64,000 nt of DNA, taken from Stutzerimonas stutzeri (lineage in GTDB: Bacteria; Pseudomonadota; Gammaproteobacteria; Pseudomonadales; Pseudomonadaceae). The stretch spans positions 2,052,660-2,116,659 of the forward strand of contig NZ_CP007441.1 of the NCBI RefSeq assembly GCF_000590475.1, given 5' to 3'. Below the pieces are notes generated by a model. That model was not told the origin of the DNA, searched no databases, and worked only from the letters and a program-made list of their open reading frames with translations. How positions within the stretch are numbered: position 1 is the stretch's first letter; every line of letters starts with the position of its first letter. Shown in pieces: positions 7,832-16,749 of this stretch. The position numbers and the translations under genes were made by a program.

Positions 7832-9019
7832 ATGGCAGAACGCGAAATCGTCGTTGTCGGCGCCGTCCGCACAGCGATCGGCTCCTTTGGCGGCGCGCTG
7901 AAGGACGTCGATCTGATCACCTTGGCAACCGCCGCCTGCCGCGGCGTACTGGAGCGCTCCGGCACGCCGGCCGAGGCGGTCGGTCATGTCGTGATGGGCA
8001 ATGTCATACCCACCGAACCACGCGATGGTTACCTGGCCCGGGTCGCCGCGGTGGACGCCGGCATCCCGCTGGAAACCCCTGCTTTCAATGTCAACCGCCT
8101 ATGCGGCTCCGGCCTGCAGGCGGTGATCTCGGCTGCGCAGTCGATCCTGCTGGGCGATACCGATGTGGCGATTGGCGGCGGCGCAGAGAGCATGAGCCAC
8201 GGCCCTTTCATCTTGCCGAACATGCGCTGGGGTGCACGCTTGGGGGACAGCCAGGCGATCGACTATATGAACACACTGCTGCACGATCCCTGGGGCAAAT
8301 TCCACATGGGCGTGACGGCCGAAAACGTCGCCGAGCGCTACGGCATCAGCCGTGAACAGCAGGATGCGCTGGCACTGCAAAGCCAGCAGCGTGCCACCCG
8401 TGCGCTGGAGAATGGCTATTTTCACGAGCAGATCGTTCCGGTCGAAATCAGCAGCCGCAAGGGCAGCAGTTTTTTCGACACAGACGAGCACCTGCGTCCG
8501 GACTTGACCGCTGAGCGGCTCGCCGCGCTGAGGCCGGTATTCAAAACGGAAGGCGGTACCGTCACCGCCGGCAATGCCTCTGGGCTCAACGATGGCGCTG
8601 CAGCGCTGGTGCTGGCCGAGGCGAGGCGGGCGCAATCCCTGGGCTTGACGCCCATCGCACGGTTGGTCGGTTATGCCCACGCCGGCGTCGACCCGGCCTA
8701 TATGGGCATTGGCCCAGTGCCGGCCGTGCGCAAGGTGCTCGAACGCACCGGGATCCGCCTGGAGCAGATCGATGTGATCGAAGCCAACGAAGCCTTCGCC
8801 GCCCAGGCCTGCGCCGTGATGCAGGAGCTCGGGCTGGACCCGGCGCGCGTTAATCCCAATGGCTCCGGTATTTCCCTCGGGCACCCAGTGGGCGCGACCG
8901 GCGCGATTATCAGTGTCAAGGCCATCCACGAGCTGCAGCGCATACAGGGCCGCTATGCGTTGGTGACCATGTGCATTGGCGGCGGGCAGGGGATCGCGGC
9001 AGTTTTCGAGCGTTGCTGA
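7832..9019 (+). CDS. Acetyl-CoA C-acetyltransferase (thiolase II)
   Basis: The 395-residue length is standard for biosynthetic/degradative thiolases. The acyl-accepting cysteine is C91 in NRLCGSGLQAV. The two C-terminal catalytic blocks are GSGISLGHPVGATGA (histidine) and CIGGGQGIAAVFE (second cysteine). The enzyme would condense two acetyl-CoA to acetoacetyl-CoA or cleave 3-ketoacyl-CoA, in the cytoplasm. A Shine-Dalgarno-like AGAAGAGAA precedes the ATG. It is monocistronic: no phaB, bdh or CoA-transferase gene lies beside it, so polyhydroxybutyrate synthesis, ketone-body use or beta-oxidation cannot be separated from context. Confidence 0.94.
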   Translation: MAEREIVVVGAVRTAIGSFGGALKDVDLITLATAACRGVLERSGTPAEAVGHVVMGNVIPTEPRDGYLARVAAVDAGIPLETPAFNVNRLCGSGLQAVISAAQSILLGDTDVAIGGGAESMSHGPFILPNMRWGARLGDSQAIDYMNTLLHDPWGKFHMGVTAENVAERYGISREQQDALALQSQQRATRALENGYFHEQIVPVEISSRKGSSFFDTDEHLRPDLTAERLAALRPVFKTEGGTVTAGNASGLNDGAAALVLAEARRAQSLGLTPIARLVGYAHAGVDPAYMGIGPVPAVRKVLERTGIRLEQIDVIEANEAFAAQACAVMQELGLDPARVNPNGSGISLGHPVGATGAIISVKAIHELQRIQGRYALVTMCIGGGQGIAAVFERC

Positions 9020-9140
9020 ATAGCAGCGCTCGCGTTCGTCGGGCATGGCCATTTCGATTGAAGATTCTGTCGGGACAGCCGACAAGCTTTGGCGAGGGTG
9101 ACATCTACGCCAAGAGACCGGCTTTTCCACAGGACTATTC

Positions 9141-10049
9141 ATGAACAACGCATCCGCCACCGACGCCTTATCGCTTCTGCTGTTCACGCTTCGCAGCGGC
9201 AAGCAGATGGCGATCAACCTGTTGAAGGTCAGCGAGATCATCCCGACGCCGTCGCTGACCCGGCTGCCAGAGTCGCACCCTCATGTCAGAGGTGTCGCCA
9301 CGTTGCGCGGTCAGCCGTTGTCGGTTATCGACCTGAGCCTGGCTATCGGCATGGCGCCCTTGCAGGATCCCAAAGGCGGTTGCCTGATCGTCACCGAAAT
9401 CAGCCGTTCGAAGCAGGGATTGCATGTGCAGGCGGTGGTTAAGATCGTGCACATCCAGTCGTCCAAGATCCTGCCGCCACCCTATGGCGCGCGGAACAGT
9501 TCGTTCATCACTGGCACCGCAGAAGTAGACGGTGAGCTGATACAGATCCTCGACGTGGAAAAGGTTATTCACAACATCGCGCCGGTTCCCGGCGAGGCGG
9601 ACATTTCCCATCTCGATGATCAGGATGCCCAGCTGCTCACCGAAACCCGCGCTCTGATCGTCGACGACAGCCAGGTGGCGATCCACATGTCGGTATCAGC
9701 GCTGACGAAAATGGGCGTCACCTGCCATTCGGTGCGCAGCGCCCGTGAGGCCTTCGAGAAGCTCGACAGCCTGAAGGGCAGTTACGAAGCGATCAATGTC
9801 GTGGTGTCGGATATCGAGATGCCGGAGATGGACGGCTATTCCTTTACCCAGGCGCTGCGCAAGCATCCGGATTACGCGTCCATTTACGTCCTGCTGCACA
9901 CCTCTCTCGACAGCACCATCAGCACCGATAAGGCCAAGGCCGCCGGCGCTAATGACATCCTCACCAAATTCTCTCCGCCGGAAATGGCCAAGTGCATGCT
10001 GCGCGCGGCGCGGGTGATTCATCTCGGTGAGGATGCCTCGGTCGCTTGA
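9141..10049 (+). CDS. cheV: Chemotaxis coupling protein CheV
   Basis: CheV combines a CheW-like coupling domain with a receiver domain, as seen here. Residues 1-160 form the CheW fold (LLFTLRSGKQMAINLLKVSEII, VRGVATLRGQPLSVIDLS, ITGTAEVDGELIQILDVEKV). From about 170 there is a receiver (ALIVDDSQVAIHMSV, phospho-acceptor in VVSDIEMPEMDGY, conserved LLHTSL and late lysine of LTKFS). At 302 residues it has the usual length. It tethers chemoreceptors to CheA and tunes their output by phosphorylation. It is monocistronic and ends in front of a good terminator at 10064. Confidence 0.96.
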   Translation: MNNASATDALSLLLFTLRSGKQMAINLLKVSEIIPTPSLTRLPESHPHVRGVATLRGQPLSVIDLSLAIGMAPLQDPKGGCLIVTEISRSKQGLHVQAVVKIVHIQSSKILPPPYGARNSSFITGTAEVDGELIQILDVEKVIHNIAPVPGEADISHLDDQDAQLLTETRALIVDDSQVAIHMSVSALTKMGVTCHSVRSAREAFEKLDSLKGSYEAINVVVSDIEMPEMDGYSFTQALRKHPDYASIYVLLHTSLDSTISTDKAKAAGANDILTKFSPPEMAKCMLRAARVIHLGEDASVA

Positions 10050-10063
10050 AAACCTGGTGGGTA

Positions 10064-10099
10064 GCGGCGGTGGTTTCCGGCTCGGCCACCGCCGCTTTG
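10064..10099 (+). terminator. Intrinsic terminator after cheV
   Basis: A perfect 11-base stem, AGCGGCGGTGG (10064-10074) with CCACCGCCGCT (10087-10097), and a short T run follow. It lies between convergent genes and could serve both directions. Confidence 0.75.
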
Positions 10100-10105
10100 G
10101 CTCGG

Positions 10106-11224
10106 TCAGGCGCCGTGTTTGTCGAACGTCGCGTCACGCGTGTTGACGTACAGCGCGTACAGCGAATGGCTGCTGGCCATGAACAGCCGGTTGCCCTTGT
10201 TGCCGCCGAAGCAGAGATTGGCGCAGCGCTCGGGCAACCTGATCTTGCCGATCGCTTTCCCCTGCGGATTGAAGATCATCACGCCATCCAGATCGGCCGT
10301 TACGGCTTCCGGTGCGCCCGAGCTGCCCCAACCGCACCACAGGTTGCCGTCCTCGTCGCACTTGATGCCATCCAAGGCGCCGAAGGCAGGTGCCTCGATG
10401 TGCTTGCGGCGCTCGCCTAGGGTGCCGTCGTCGTTGACGGGGTAGGCCCAGACCAGCCGGTTCGGCTTGGCTCGACCCTCTACCACGTACAGCGTTTTCT
10501 GATCCGGTGAAAAACACAGCCCGTTGGGGCCGGAGATCGAGTCGATCACTCGTGTCACAGCGCCGGTTTGGCCGTCGATGCGGTAGACGGCGTCCGGCAG
10601 CTCGGTTTGAATCTTGTGTCCCTCGTAGAAATTGCTGGTCTGGAAGGGCGGGTCGGTGAACCACACCGAGCCGTCTTGCTTGATCGCGAGATCGTTTGGC
10701 GAATTGAAACGCTTGCCTTCGAAGGCGTCGGCCAACACCGTGATGCTGCCGTCCGGCTCGGTGCGTGTGACGCGACGGCCCTGGTCATTGGTAGTCGAGC
10801 CTTCGCAGGCCAGCAACCGTCCTTGCAGATCCCGGCTCAGGCCATTGGAGTGGTTCGAGGGTTGGCGATAGACATCGAACGAGCCGGTGATCTCGTCCCA
10901 GCGCATGATGCGATTTTCCGGAATATCACTGACCAGCAGATAACGACCATCGCCAACCCAGACCGGGCCCTCGGCCCAGCGCATGCCGCTGGCGATCTTC
11001 TCGACGCTGGCGTTGAACAGCCGGTATTTACTGAAGCTCTCGTCGAGGATTTCCACGAGTTCATCCGGGTAGCGCTGGGTCAGCGGTTCGGCCGTGGCAA
11101 GTCTGGAAAGGCCCAGACTGCCCATCGAGGCGATTCCTGCTGACACCATCAGCGAGTTTTTTAGAAAGGCTCGGCGGGCGTCGCACGGCTCGTTGTTGGC
11201 GGAATCGTCGTTCATTGCGGTCAT
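10106..11224 (-). CDS. SMP-30/gluconolactonase/LRE family protein, Tat-exported
   Basis: The N-terminus has a twin-arginine export signal (ARRAFLKNSLMVSAGIAS, then LATAEP), so the 372-residue protein should be folded before export to the periplasm. The mature part is a six-bladed propeller of the SMP-30/gluconolactonase family: EGPVWVGDGRYLLVSDIPENRIMRW, the metal-site segments NGLSRDLQGRLLACE and NSPNDLAIKQDGSVWFTDP, GPNGLCFSPDQKTLYVVE and LDGIKCDEDGNLWCGW. Family members hydrolyse sugar lactones with a divalent metal. The exact lactone is unknown. A GntR/FadR-type operator lies about 190 bases upstream, consistent with control by a sugar acid. Confidence 0.9.
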   Translation of the reverse strand: MTAMNDDSANNEPCDARRAFLKNSLMVSAGIASMGSLGLSRLATAEPLTQRYPDELVEILDESFSKYRLFNASVEKIASGMRWAEGPVWVGDGRYLLVSDIPENRIMRWDEITGSFDVYRQPSNHSNGLSRDLQGRLLACEGSTTNDQGRRVTRTEPDGSITVLADAFEGKRFNSPNDLAIKQDGSVWFTDPPFQTSNFYEGHKIQTELPDAVYRIDGQTGAVTRVIDSISGPNGLCFSPDQKTLYVVEGRAKPNRLVWAYPVNDDGTLGERRKHIEAPAFGALDGIKCDEDGNLWCGWGSSGAPEAVTADLDGVMIFNPQGKAIGKIRLPERCANLCFGGNKGNRLFMASSHSLYALYVNTRDATFDKHGA

Positions 11225-11605
11225 GGCGTGCGTCCTACGTAAGGTTTTATAGGCAAGCGAATCCGTTCCGCCGGAATTAGCGGACAGGAGATACGCAAGG
11301 GATCAGTTATTCAGTCGAGGCGGGCTGTGCGCGTGGCGCAACAAGGGCAGAACGCGCTCGGCGGCCGGGCGTGGCGAAGGGGACATGGGACTATCCATTG
11401 TTATTGTAGGTAGAGGTTGTCGTACAACCTCGGTGAGTATTGTTAGCGTATCGCTGCCTGTCAAAGCCGATTCTTGCTGGCGGGAAAAGATATTTGCGTG
11501 TGTATATTCTTCTTCGAGATCGTACGAGTGGCTGTATCGCTTGTCGCATCCGCCGGGGCATTGCCACGTAGAATGGCCGCCTCGAAAGAATAAGGAAGGC
11601 GGACG
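11225..11605. other. Divergent intergenic region, lactonase / polB
   Basis: No credible gene in 380 bases. It holds the FadR-type palindrome at 11413-11431. I looked for a LexA box (CTGT-N8-ACAG) before polB and found none. Confidence 0.5.
11413..11431. promoter_or_regulatory. GntR/FadR-type operator palindrome
   Basis: GAGGTTGT-CGT-ACAACCTC is a perfect eight-base inverted repeat. Its core TTGTCGTACAA fits the FadR-subfamily GntR consensus TNGTNNNACNA. It lies between the lactonase and polB start codons (189 and 175 bases away respectively). Sugar-acid genes are frequent FadR-type targets, so the lactonase is the likelier target. No GntR gene is in the window. Confidence 0.65.
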
Positions 11606-13969
11606 GTGAATCTGCAACAGGGCTTTGTCCTGACCCGACACTGGCGCGATACGGCGGCCGGCACCGAGGTGGAGTTCTGGCTGGCGACCGATGCCGGTCC
11701 GCGTCGGGTTCGCGTGCCTTGCCAACCTTCGGTGGCGTTCATCCCGGCGGCGCAGCAACGCAAGGTCGAATTGCTACTCAAGGGCGAACGCGACGTCGAG
11801 CTGCGTCCGCTGAACCTGTGTGATTTCCGCCATCGCCCGGTGGTCGGGCTCTATTGCAAGCAGCATCGCCAGTTGATGAATCTCGACAAGCGCCTGCGCG
11901 GGGCGGGGCTGGACGTCTACGAAGGCGACATTCGCCCACCGGAGCGCTATCTGATGGAGCGTTTCATCACCGCACCGGTCAGCTTTGCTGGCCAGCTGGA
12001 CGACCAAGGCGTGCTCGTCGAAGCGCAGCTCAAGCCCGCACCGGATTATCGACCGCCACTCAGGTTGGTCTCGCTGGATATCGAAACCACCATGCGCGGC
12101 GAGCTGTATTCCATTGCGCTGGAGGGCTGCGGCCAGCGCCAGGTCTACATGCTCGGCCCGGCCAACGGCGATGCCAGTACGGTGGATTTCCAGCTGGCGT
12201 ATTGCGACAGCCGCAAGCAGTTGATCGAGTGCTTGAACGATTGGCTGGCGCTGCACGATCCGGATGCGATCATCGGCTGGAATCTGGTGCAGTTCGACCT
12301 GCGCGTGCTGCGTGAACAGGCCCAGCGCTATCAGGTGCCGCTGCGGTTGGGGCGCGACGGCGAAGAGATGGCCTGGCGCGAGCACGGCAGCCGCGGCAAT
12401 CATTTCTTCGCCGCAGCGGCGGGGCGGCTGATCATCGATGGCATCGAGGCGCTGCGTTCGGCAACCTGGAGTTTCCCCTCGTTCAGTCTGGAGAACGTCG
12501 CGCAGACCCTGCTCGGTGAAGGCAAGGCGATCGACACGCCCTATCAGCGCATGGATGAGATCAACCGCATGTTCGCCGAAGACAAGCCGGCGCTGGCGCG
12601 TTACAACCTCAAGGACTGCGAGCTGGTCACGCGGATTTTCGACAAGACCGAGCTGCTGACCTTTCTACTCGAGCGCGCCACGGTCACTGGTCTGCCGGCC
12701 GATCGCATGGGGGGCTCGGTGGCCGCTTTCGAGCACCTTTACATCCCGCTGATGCACCGCCAGGGCTTCGTTGCGCCCAACCTCGGCGAGCGGCCGCCGG
12801 AAGCCAGCCCCGGTGGCTTCGTGATGAACTCGCAGCCGGGCCTGTACGAATCGGTGCTGGTGCTGGATTACAAGAGCCTGTATCCGTCGATCATTCGTAC
12901 CTTTCTCATCGATCCGGTGGGGCTCGTCGAAGGCATGCGCAATCCTGATGACAGCGACTCGGTGCCGGGTTTTCGCGGCGCCCGTTTTTCACGCGACCGG
13001 CATTGCCTGCCGGCCATCGTCGAGCGTGTCTGGGACGGGCGCGAGGCCGCCAAGCGAGAGGGCAACAAGCCGCTGTCCCAGGCGCTGAAGATCATCATGA
13101 ATGCCTTCTACGGCGTGCTCGGATCCAGCGGTTGCCGCTTTTTCGACCCACGCTTGGCCTCGTCGATCACCTTGCGTGGCCACGAGATCATGCGCCGCAC
13201 CCGCGAGCTGATTGAAGCCGAAGGCTACAGCGTGATCTACGGCGATACCGACTCCACCTTCGTCTGGTTCAAGGAGGCACACAACGACGAGGATGCGGCG
13301 CGCATTGGCAGAGCGTTGGTCGTTCAGATCAACGCGTGGTGGCGCGAGCATCTGCAGCGCGAGTTCAGTCTGCAAAGCGCGCTGGAACTACAGTACGAGA
13401 GCCACTTCAAACGCTTCCTGATGCCGACCATTCGCGGCGCCGAAGAGGGCAGCAAGAAACGCTATGCCGGGCTGGTCACGCGCCCGGACGGCAGCGACGG
13501 GCTGGTGTTCAAGGGGCTGGAAACGGTGCGCACCGACTGGTCGCCGCTGGCCCAACAATTTCAGCAGGAGTTGTACCGCCGCATCTTCAGCCGTGAACCC
13601 TATCAGGACTACGTGCGCGACTATGTACGCCGCACCCTGGACGGTGAACAGGACGAGTTGCTGATCTTTCGAAAACGGCTTCGCCGTCGTCTGGATGACT
13701 ACGAGCGCAACGTCCCGCCGCATGTGCGCGCCGCGCGGATCGCCGATGAATACAACCTGCAGCAGGGCCGTCAGCGGCAATACCAGAACGGTGGCTGGAT
13801 CAGCTACCTGATCACGGTGGCAGGGCCTGAGCCGCTCGAGGTCCGCCGTGCTGCAATCGACTACGACCACTACGTCACGCGCCAGCTGCAGCCGATCGCC
13901 GATGCCATCCTGCCGTTCGTGAACGACCGCTTTAGTGACCTGATCGACGAGCAACTCGGGTTGTTCTGA
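11606..13969 (+). CDS. polB: DNA polymerase II (family B)
   Basis: 787 residues, close to E. coli PolB (783). The 3'-5' exonuclease domain shows Exo I (SLDIETT), Exo II (IIGWNLVQFDLR) and Exo III (YNLKDCEL). The polymerase domain shows motif A (LDYKSLYPSIIRTF), motif B (KIIMNAFYGVLGS) and motif C (YGDTDSTF), with both catalytic aspartates present, followed by a KKRYAG-type block. It is a proofreading repair and translesion polymerase. The start is a GTG with a strong Shine-Dalgarno sequence (AAGGAAGG) five bases before it. In E. coli it is SOS-induced; no LexA box is visible here. It ends 17 bases from the convergent glycosyltransferase gene. Confidence 0.97.
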   Translation: MNLQQGFVLTRHWRDTAAGTEVEFWLATDAGPRRVRVPCQPSVAFIPAAQQRKVELLLKGERDVELRPLNLCDFRHRPVVGLYCKQHRQLMNLDKRLRGAGLDVYEGDIRPPERYLMERFITAPVSFAGQLDDQGVLVEAQLKPAPDYRPPLRLVSLDIETTMRGELYSIALEGCGQRQVYMLGPANGDASTVDFQLAYCDSRKQLIECLNDWLALHDPDAIIGWNLVQFDLRVLREQAQRYQVPLRLGRDGEEMAWREHGSRGNHFFAAAAGRLIIDGIEALRSATWSFPSFSLENVAQTLLGEGKAIDTPYQRMDEINRMFAEDKPALARYNLKDCELVTRIFDKTELLTFLLERATVTGLPADRMGGSVAAFEHLYIPLMHRQGFVAPNLGERPPEASPGGFVMNSQPGLYESVLVLDYKSLYPSIIRTFLIDPVGLVEGMRNPDDSDSVPGFRGARFSRDRHCLPAIVERVWDGREAAKREGNKPLSQALKIIMNAFYGVLGSSGCRFFDPRLASSITLRGHEIMRRTRELIEAEGYSVIYGDTDSTFVWFKEAHNDEDAARIGRALVVQINAWWREHLQREFSLQSALELQYESHFKRFLMPTIRGAEEGSKKRYAGLVTRPDGSDGLVFKGLETVRTDWSPLAQQFQQELYRRIFSREPYQDYVRDYVRRTLDGEQDELLIFRKRLRRRLDDYERNVPPHVRAARIADEYNLQQGRQRQYQNGGWISYLITVAGPEPLEVRRAAIDYDHYVTRQLQPIADAILPFVNDRFSDLIDEQLGLF

Positions 13970-13986
13970 AGGGACATTAGCGGATG

Positions 13987-14706
13987 CTAGCCATCCGAAC
14001 GCTCGGAGGGTCGCGCCGTGTAGCGCTCGGCAAGGCGTTCGACGGGCACGCCGCAGGCGAACTGCAGCGCCAGCAGGCGATTGCGCAGCGAACGTCGCCA
14101 CCAGCCGTCGCGTTGCCAGCGTCGTGGATCGACCCGTACACCATCATCCAGCCTGACGAAGCGGCCTTGTTTGCGCAGGCGTCTGACCAGTTCGACTTCT
14201 TCGAACAGCGGCCAGGGATTGTGCTGACCGCAGCATCGATAGACCTCTGCCGTTACGAACAGCCCCTGGTCGCCGTAGGGCACGCCGAAATGAGTGCGCA
14301 ACGCGACCAAGCGTTCAAGCAGCGTGCCCTGCCAGCCGGTTCGGCCGGCGAAGCGAAATTTGAAATAGCCGCCTACCGCATCCCCGGTGACCGCCGCCAG
14401 TATCGGGGGTAACGGGTTGCCGTGCAGATAGGCGTCGGCGTGCAGGAACCACAGCAGCGGATGCCGCGCATGGCTGGCGCCCAGGCGAAGCTGCTTGCCG
14501 CGGCAGGGCGCGGTAGGCAACCAGAATGCGCCATGGCGTGCGCAGAGCAGTCGGCACTGCTCGCTGCTGGCGCCATCGACGACGATGATTTCACCCTCTA
14601 TGCCTGCACGCTGCAAAAGCGCGACAAGGCTTTCCAGCAGCCGTGCCAAGGGCCGCTCATCCTGCCAGCACGGGATGATCACGCTGATGGAGGCACGTTC
14701 AGGCAT
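13987..14706 (-). CDS. TIGR04283-type glycosyltransferase (family 2), arsenosugar cluster
   Basis: About 239 residues from the ATG at 14706, which lies inside the last codons of the upstream gene (eight-base overlap, tight coupling). GT2 fold: SVIIPCWQDERPLARLLESL, the nucleotide-sugar site EIIVVDGASSEQC, GKQLRLGA and FLHADAYL (DXD-like HAD) in the order typical of TIGR04283. The C-terminal part (FEEVELVRRLRKQG) is the usual acceptor region. Genes of this family recur with TIGR04282 and the radical SAM gene arsS in arsenosugar clusters. The sugar and acceptor have not been deduced from sequence. Confidence 0.88.
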   Translation of the reverse strand: MPERASISVIIPCWQDERPLARLLESLVALLQRAGIEGEIIVVDGASSEQCRLLCARHGAFWLPTAPCRGKQLRLGASHARHPLLWFLHADAYLHGNPLPPILAAVTGDAVGGYFKFRFAGRTGWQGTLLERLVALRTHFGVPYGDQGLFVTAEVYRCCGQHNPWPLFEEVELVRRLRKQGRFVRLDDGVRVDPRRWQRDGWWRRSLRNRLLALQFACGVPVERLAERYTARPSERSDG

Positions 14707-15373
14707 CGCTGCCGATTCCGAGTCGTTCAAGGGCAGCGTGCAACGCCTGGCGCGCCGGTCGCCTGTCGTCGCGCAGCACAGCGGCGAGGTGCGACAGGTC
14801 TTCAGCGTGGTCGATGTCGAAGGACTCGCCGGCGATGGCGACGCTGTGTCCGGCCTGCCGGCATCGCTGAGCCAGGGCACTGCCGAGCCGGTGGGTGCTC
14901 CAGGGCAAAGATCGCAGGTCCGGCCAGGGGCGGTTGGACGCCATCAACACGACGCCCCCGTCGCGGGCGTTGATCAGTATCGTGTCGAAACGTTGCAGCA
15001 ATTGGGTGACGTGCAGGTAGTCTGCGGGGCGCAGGGCCGGACAGTCGCTGCCGATGAACATCAGTTGGTGCAGGCCTTCGCCGCGCAATTGTTGGTCCAG
15101 TCCGTTGAGCCGCTCGCCGAGATTGCCGTCGCGTTGTGCCCTGCACAGGGCCTCGCCATTCAGCGATTGTGCCCAGCTCAGATGCTGCCGGTGATCCGGT
15201 GCGATCACCTGTTGTCCGGGCCATTGCCGCAGGTCCTCCAGCGCGCAGGCCAGCAGAGCCTGCGCCACCGAGAGCGCCGCATCCTGTCCCAGCGTGGCTG
15301 CCAGTCGCTGCTTGGCGTGGCCCGGGGCGGGTCGTTTGCAGAGCAGTACCAGGCAGGGCGTGGCTGAATCCAT
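14699..15373 (-). CDS. TIGR04282-type glycosyltransferase (DUF2064), arsenosugar cluster
   Basis: The 224-residue protein has the DUF2064 nucleotidyl/glycosyltransferase-like fold: LVLLCKRPAPGHAKQRLAAT at the N-terminus, LMFIGSDCPALRPADYL (metal-binding DCP motif) in the middle and a late DIDHAEDL. Family TIGR04282 is found beside TIGR04283 and arsS in arsenosugar gene clusters. The two glycosyltransferases here are translationally coupled and divergent from arsS, separated by 145 bases that should hold both promoters. Functional link is established by neighbourhood in the family; its biochemical step remains inferred. Confidence 0.88.
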   Translation of the reverse strand: MDSATPCLVLLCKRPAPGHAKQRLAATLGQDAALSVAQALLACALEDLRQWPGQQVIAPDHRQHLSWAQSLNGEALCRAQRDGNLGERLNGLDQQLRGEGLHQLMFIGSDCPALRPADYLHVTQLLQRFDTILINARDGGVVLMASNRPWPDLRSLPWSTHRLGSALAQRCRQAGHSVAIAGESFDIDHAEDLSHLAAVLRDDRRPARQALHAALERLGIGSDA

Positions 15374-15518
15374 GGACGATCGGTTCTCCTGTCGACGCTA
15401 CGGTCGGGCAGCCTTGGCTATTCTTGGTTGAAGGCTGTCCGTTATCTGGCGATGCTCGCCGACTGTAGTCTGGAATGCCTGAGGTTCGAAACAACTGAAT
15501 GTGGAGTGAGCGATCGCC

Positions 15519-16496
15519 ATGCGTGACACCTTGCCCCTGCTCGATGCGCTGAACTTCCCACCGATCCGTCGCGGCCGGCTGGAGGCCTTGCAGGTCAACC
15601 TGACCTATCGCTGCAATCAGCGGTGCCTGCATTGTCACGTCAATGCCGGACCGACGCGTCAGGAAGCGATGACCGACGACAGCCTGAGCGTGCTGCATCA
15701 GGTGATCGATGCGCACCCGGTGCAGACGCTCGACCTGACCGGCGGTGCACCGGAGATGCACCCGCGCTTTCGCGAGATCGTCCGGCACGCCCGCCGCGAA
15801 GGGCTGCGCGTGATCGATCGCTGCAACCTGACCATTCTGAGTGAGCCGGGGCATGAGGATCTGGCCGAGTTTCTTGCCGAGCAGGATGTTGAAGTAACGG
15901 CGTCCCTGCCATGCTATTCGCGGGAAAACGTCGATCGGCAGCGCGGCGATGGCGTGTTCGAAGCGAGCATCGCCGGGCTGCGTCAGCTCAACGCGTTGGG
16001 CTACGGAGACGACGACGGTGGGATGGTGCTCAACCTCGTCTATAACCCGCAGGGCCCGTCGTTGCCCCCTCCACAGGCGCAACTGGAGGCGGACTACAAG
16101 GGGCATCTGGCCGAGGATTTCGACATTCGCTTCAATCACTTGCTGACTATCACCAATCAGCCGATCGCGCGCTTCGGCAGTAGCTTGGTGAGCAGAGGAC
16201 AGTTCAATGACTACATGCAGCTGCTGCGCGACAGCTATCGGCCGGAAAATCTAAATGCCGTGATGTGCCGCAATCTGGTGAGCGTCGACTGGCAGGGCTA
16301 CCTGTATGACTGTGACTTCAATCAGATGCTCAACCTGTCGATGACACTTACCGGGCTGATCGGCCGGGACCGCGCGCATCTGCGTGATTTGCTTCAGTTA
16401 TCGAGTCTGAACGGCAATCCCATCGTCACTCGCGATCATTGCTATGCCTGTACCGCTGGGCAGGGATCGAGCTGCGGTGGTGCTTTGAAGGATTGA
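15519..16496 (+). CDS. arsS: Arsenosugar biosynthesis radical SAM protein ArsS
   Basis: Radical SAM cluster cysteines C32, C36 and C39 (CNQRCLHC) lie near the N-terminus, followed by LDLTGGAPEMHP and the GMVLNLVYNPQGP segment. The C-terminal DUF3641 domain has CDFNQML and CYACTAGQGSSCGGAL, which supply additional cluster ligands. At 325 residues this is full length. Known role: it transfers the 5'-deoxyadenosyl group to methylated arsenic, the first committed step towards arsenosugars. GGAG 14 bases upstream supports the ATG. It diverges from the two glycosyltransferases. No arsM methyltransferase or arsR is in the window. Confidence 0.93.
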   Translation: MRDTLPLLDALNFPPIRRGRLEALQVNLTYRCNQRCLHCHVNAGPTRQEAMTDDSLSVLHQVIDAHPVQTLDLTGGAPEMHPRFREIVRHARREGLRVIDRCNLTILSEPGHEDLAEFLAEQDVEVTASLPCYSRENVDRQRGDGVFEASIAGLRQLNALGYGDDDGGMVLNLVYNPQGPSLPPPQAQLEADYKGHLAEDFDIRFNHLLTITNQPIARFGSSLVSRGQFNDYMQLLRDSYRPENLNAVMCRNLVSVDWQGYLYDCDFNQMLNLSMTLTGLIGRDRAHLRDLLQLSSLNGNPIVTRDHCYACTAGQGSSCGGALKD

Positions 16497-16715
16497 CACG
16501 TCTCTTGTGGTGTCCACTACTGCGCCAATTCGATCGACGCCGCCATCGCCGAGACCAGGTTTCATCAGGAACGCTTCCAGGCGGCGACCTGTGAGGCCAA
16601 TGTCGAAATCACCGTGCGGGCAACCCAGCATCCGGCTGAAATGATGGGCGACGATTGGTACCTGTACGGTGATTGGGGGCGATCTGATCGCTATCCACAG
16701 CCGCAGCAAGGCTGA
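16497..16715 (+). pseudogene. Relic of a RES-domain (toxin-type) gene
   Basis: In frame with arsS, after its stop, the DNA reads VHYCANSIDAAIAETRFHQ (up to about 16572) and continues as a coding-like frame to a TGA at 16713. This matches the middle of RES-domain proteins (the A-x-E-T-x-x-H-x-x-R-F block with the catalytic glutamate), the NAD-degrading toxins of the Xre-RES class. There is no start codon, no N-terminal part and no Xre antitoxin next to it. I read it as a decayed remnant; the match is from memory and needs a search. Confidence 0.45.
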
Positions 16716-16749
16716 AAGCAAATCCTGAAACTGGCCACATCGCTCATGC

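Noticed and set aside
11500..11605. LexA (SOS) box before polB
   Set aside because: Searched for CTGT-N8-ACAG near the GTG start; only half-sites such as CTGTATCG occur.
14802..16139. A long minus-strand open frame across arsS and the TIGR04282 gene
   Set aside because: It is antisense to arsS and overlaps its partner in another frame; the translated protein is low in information and arginine/proline rich.
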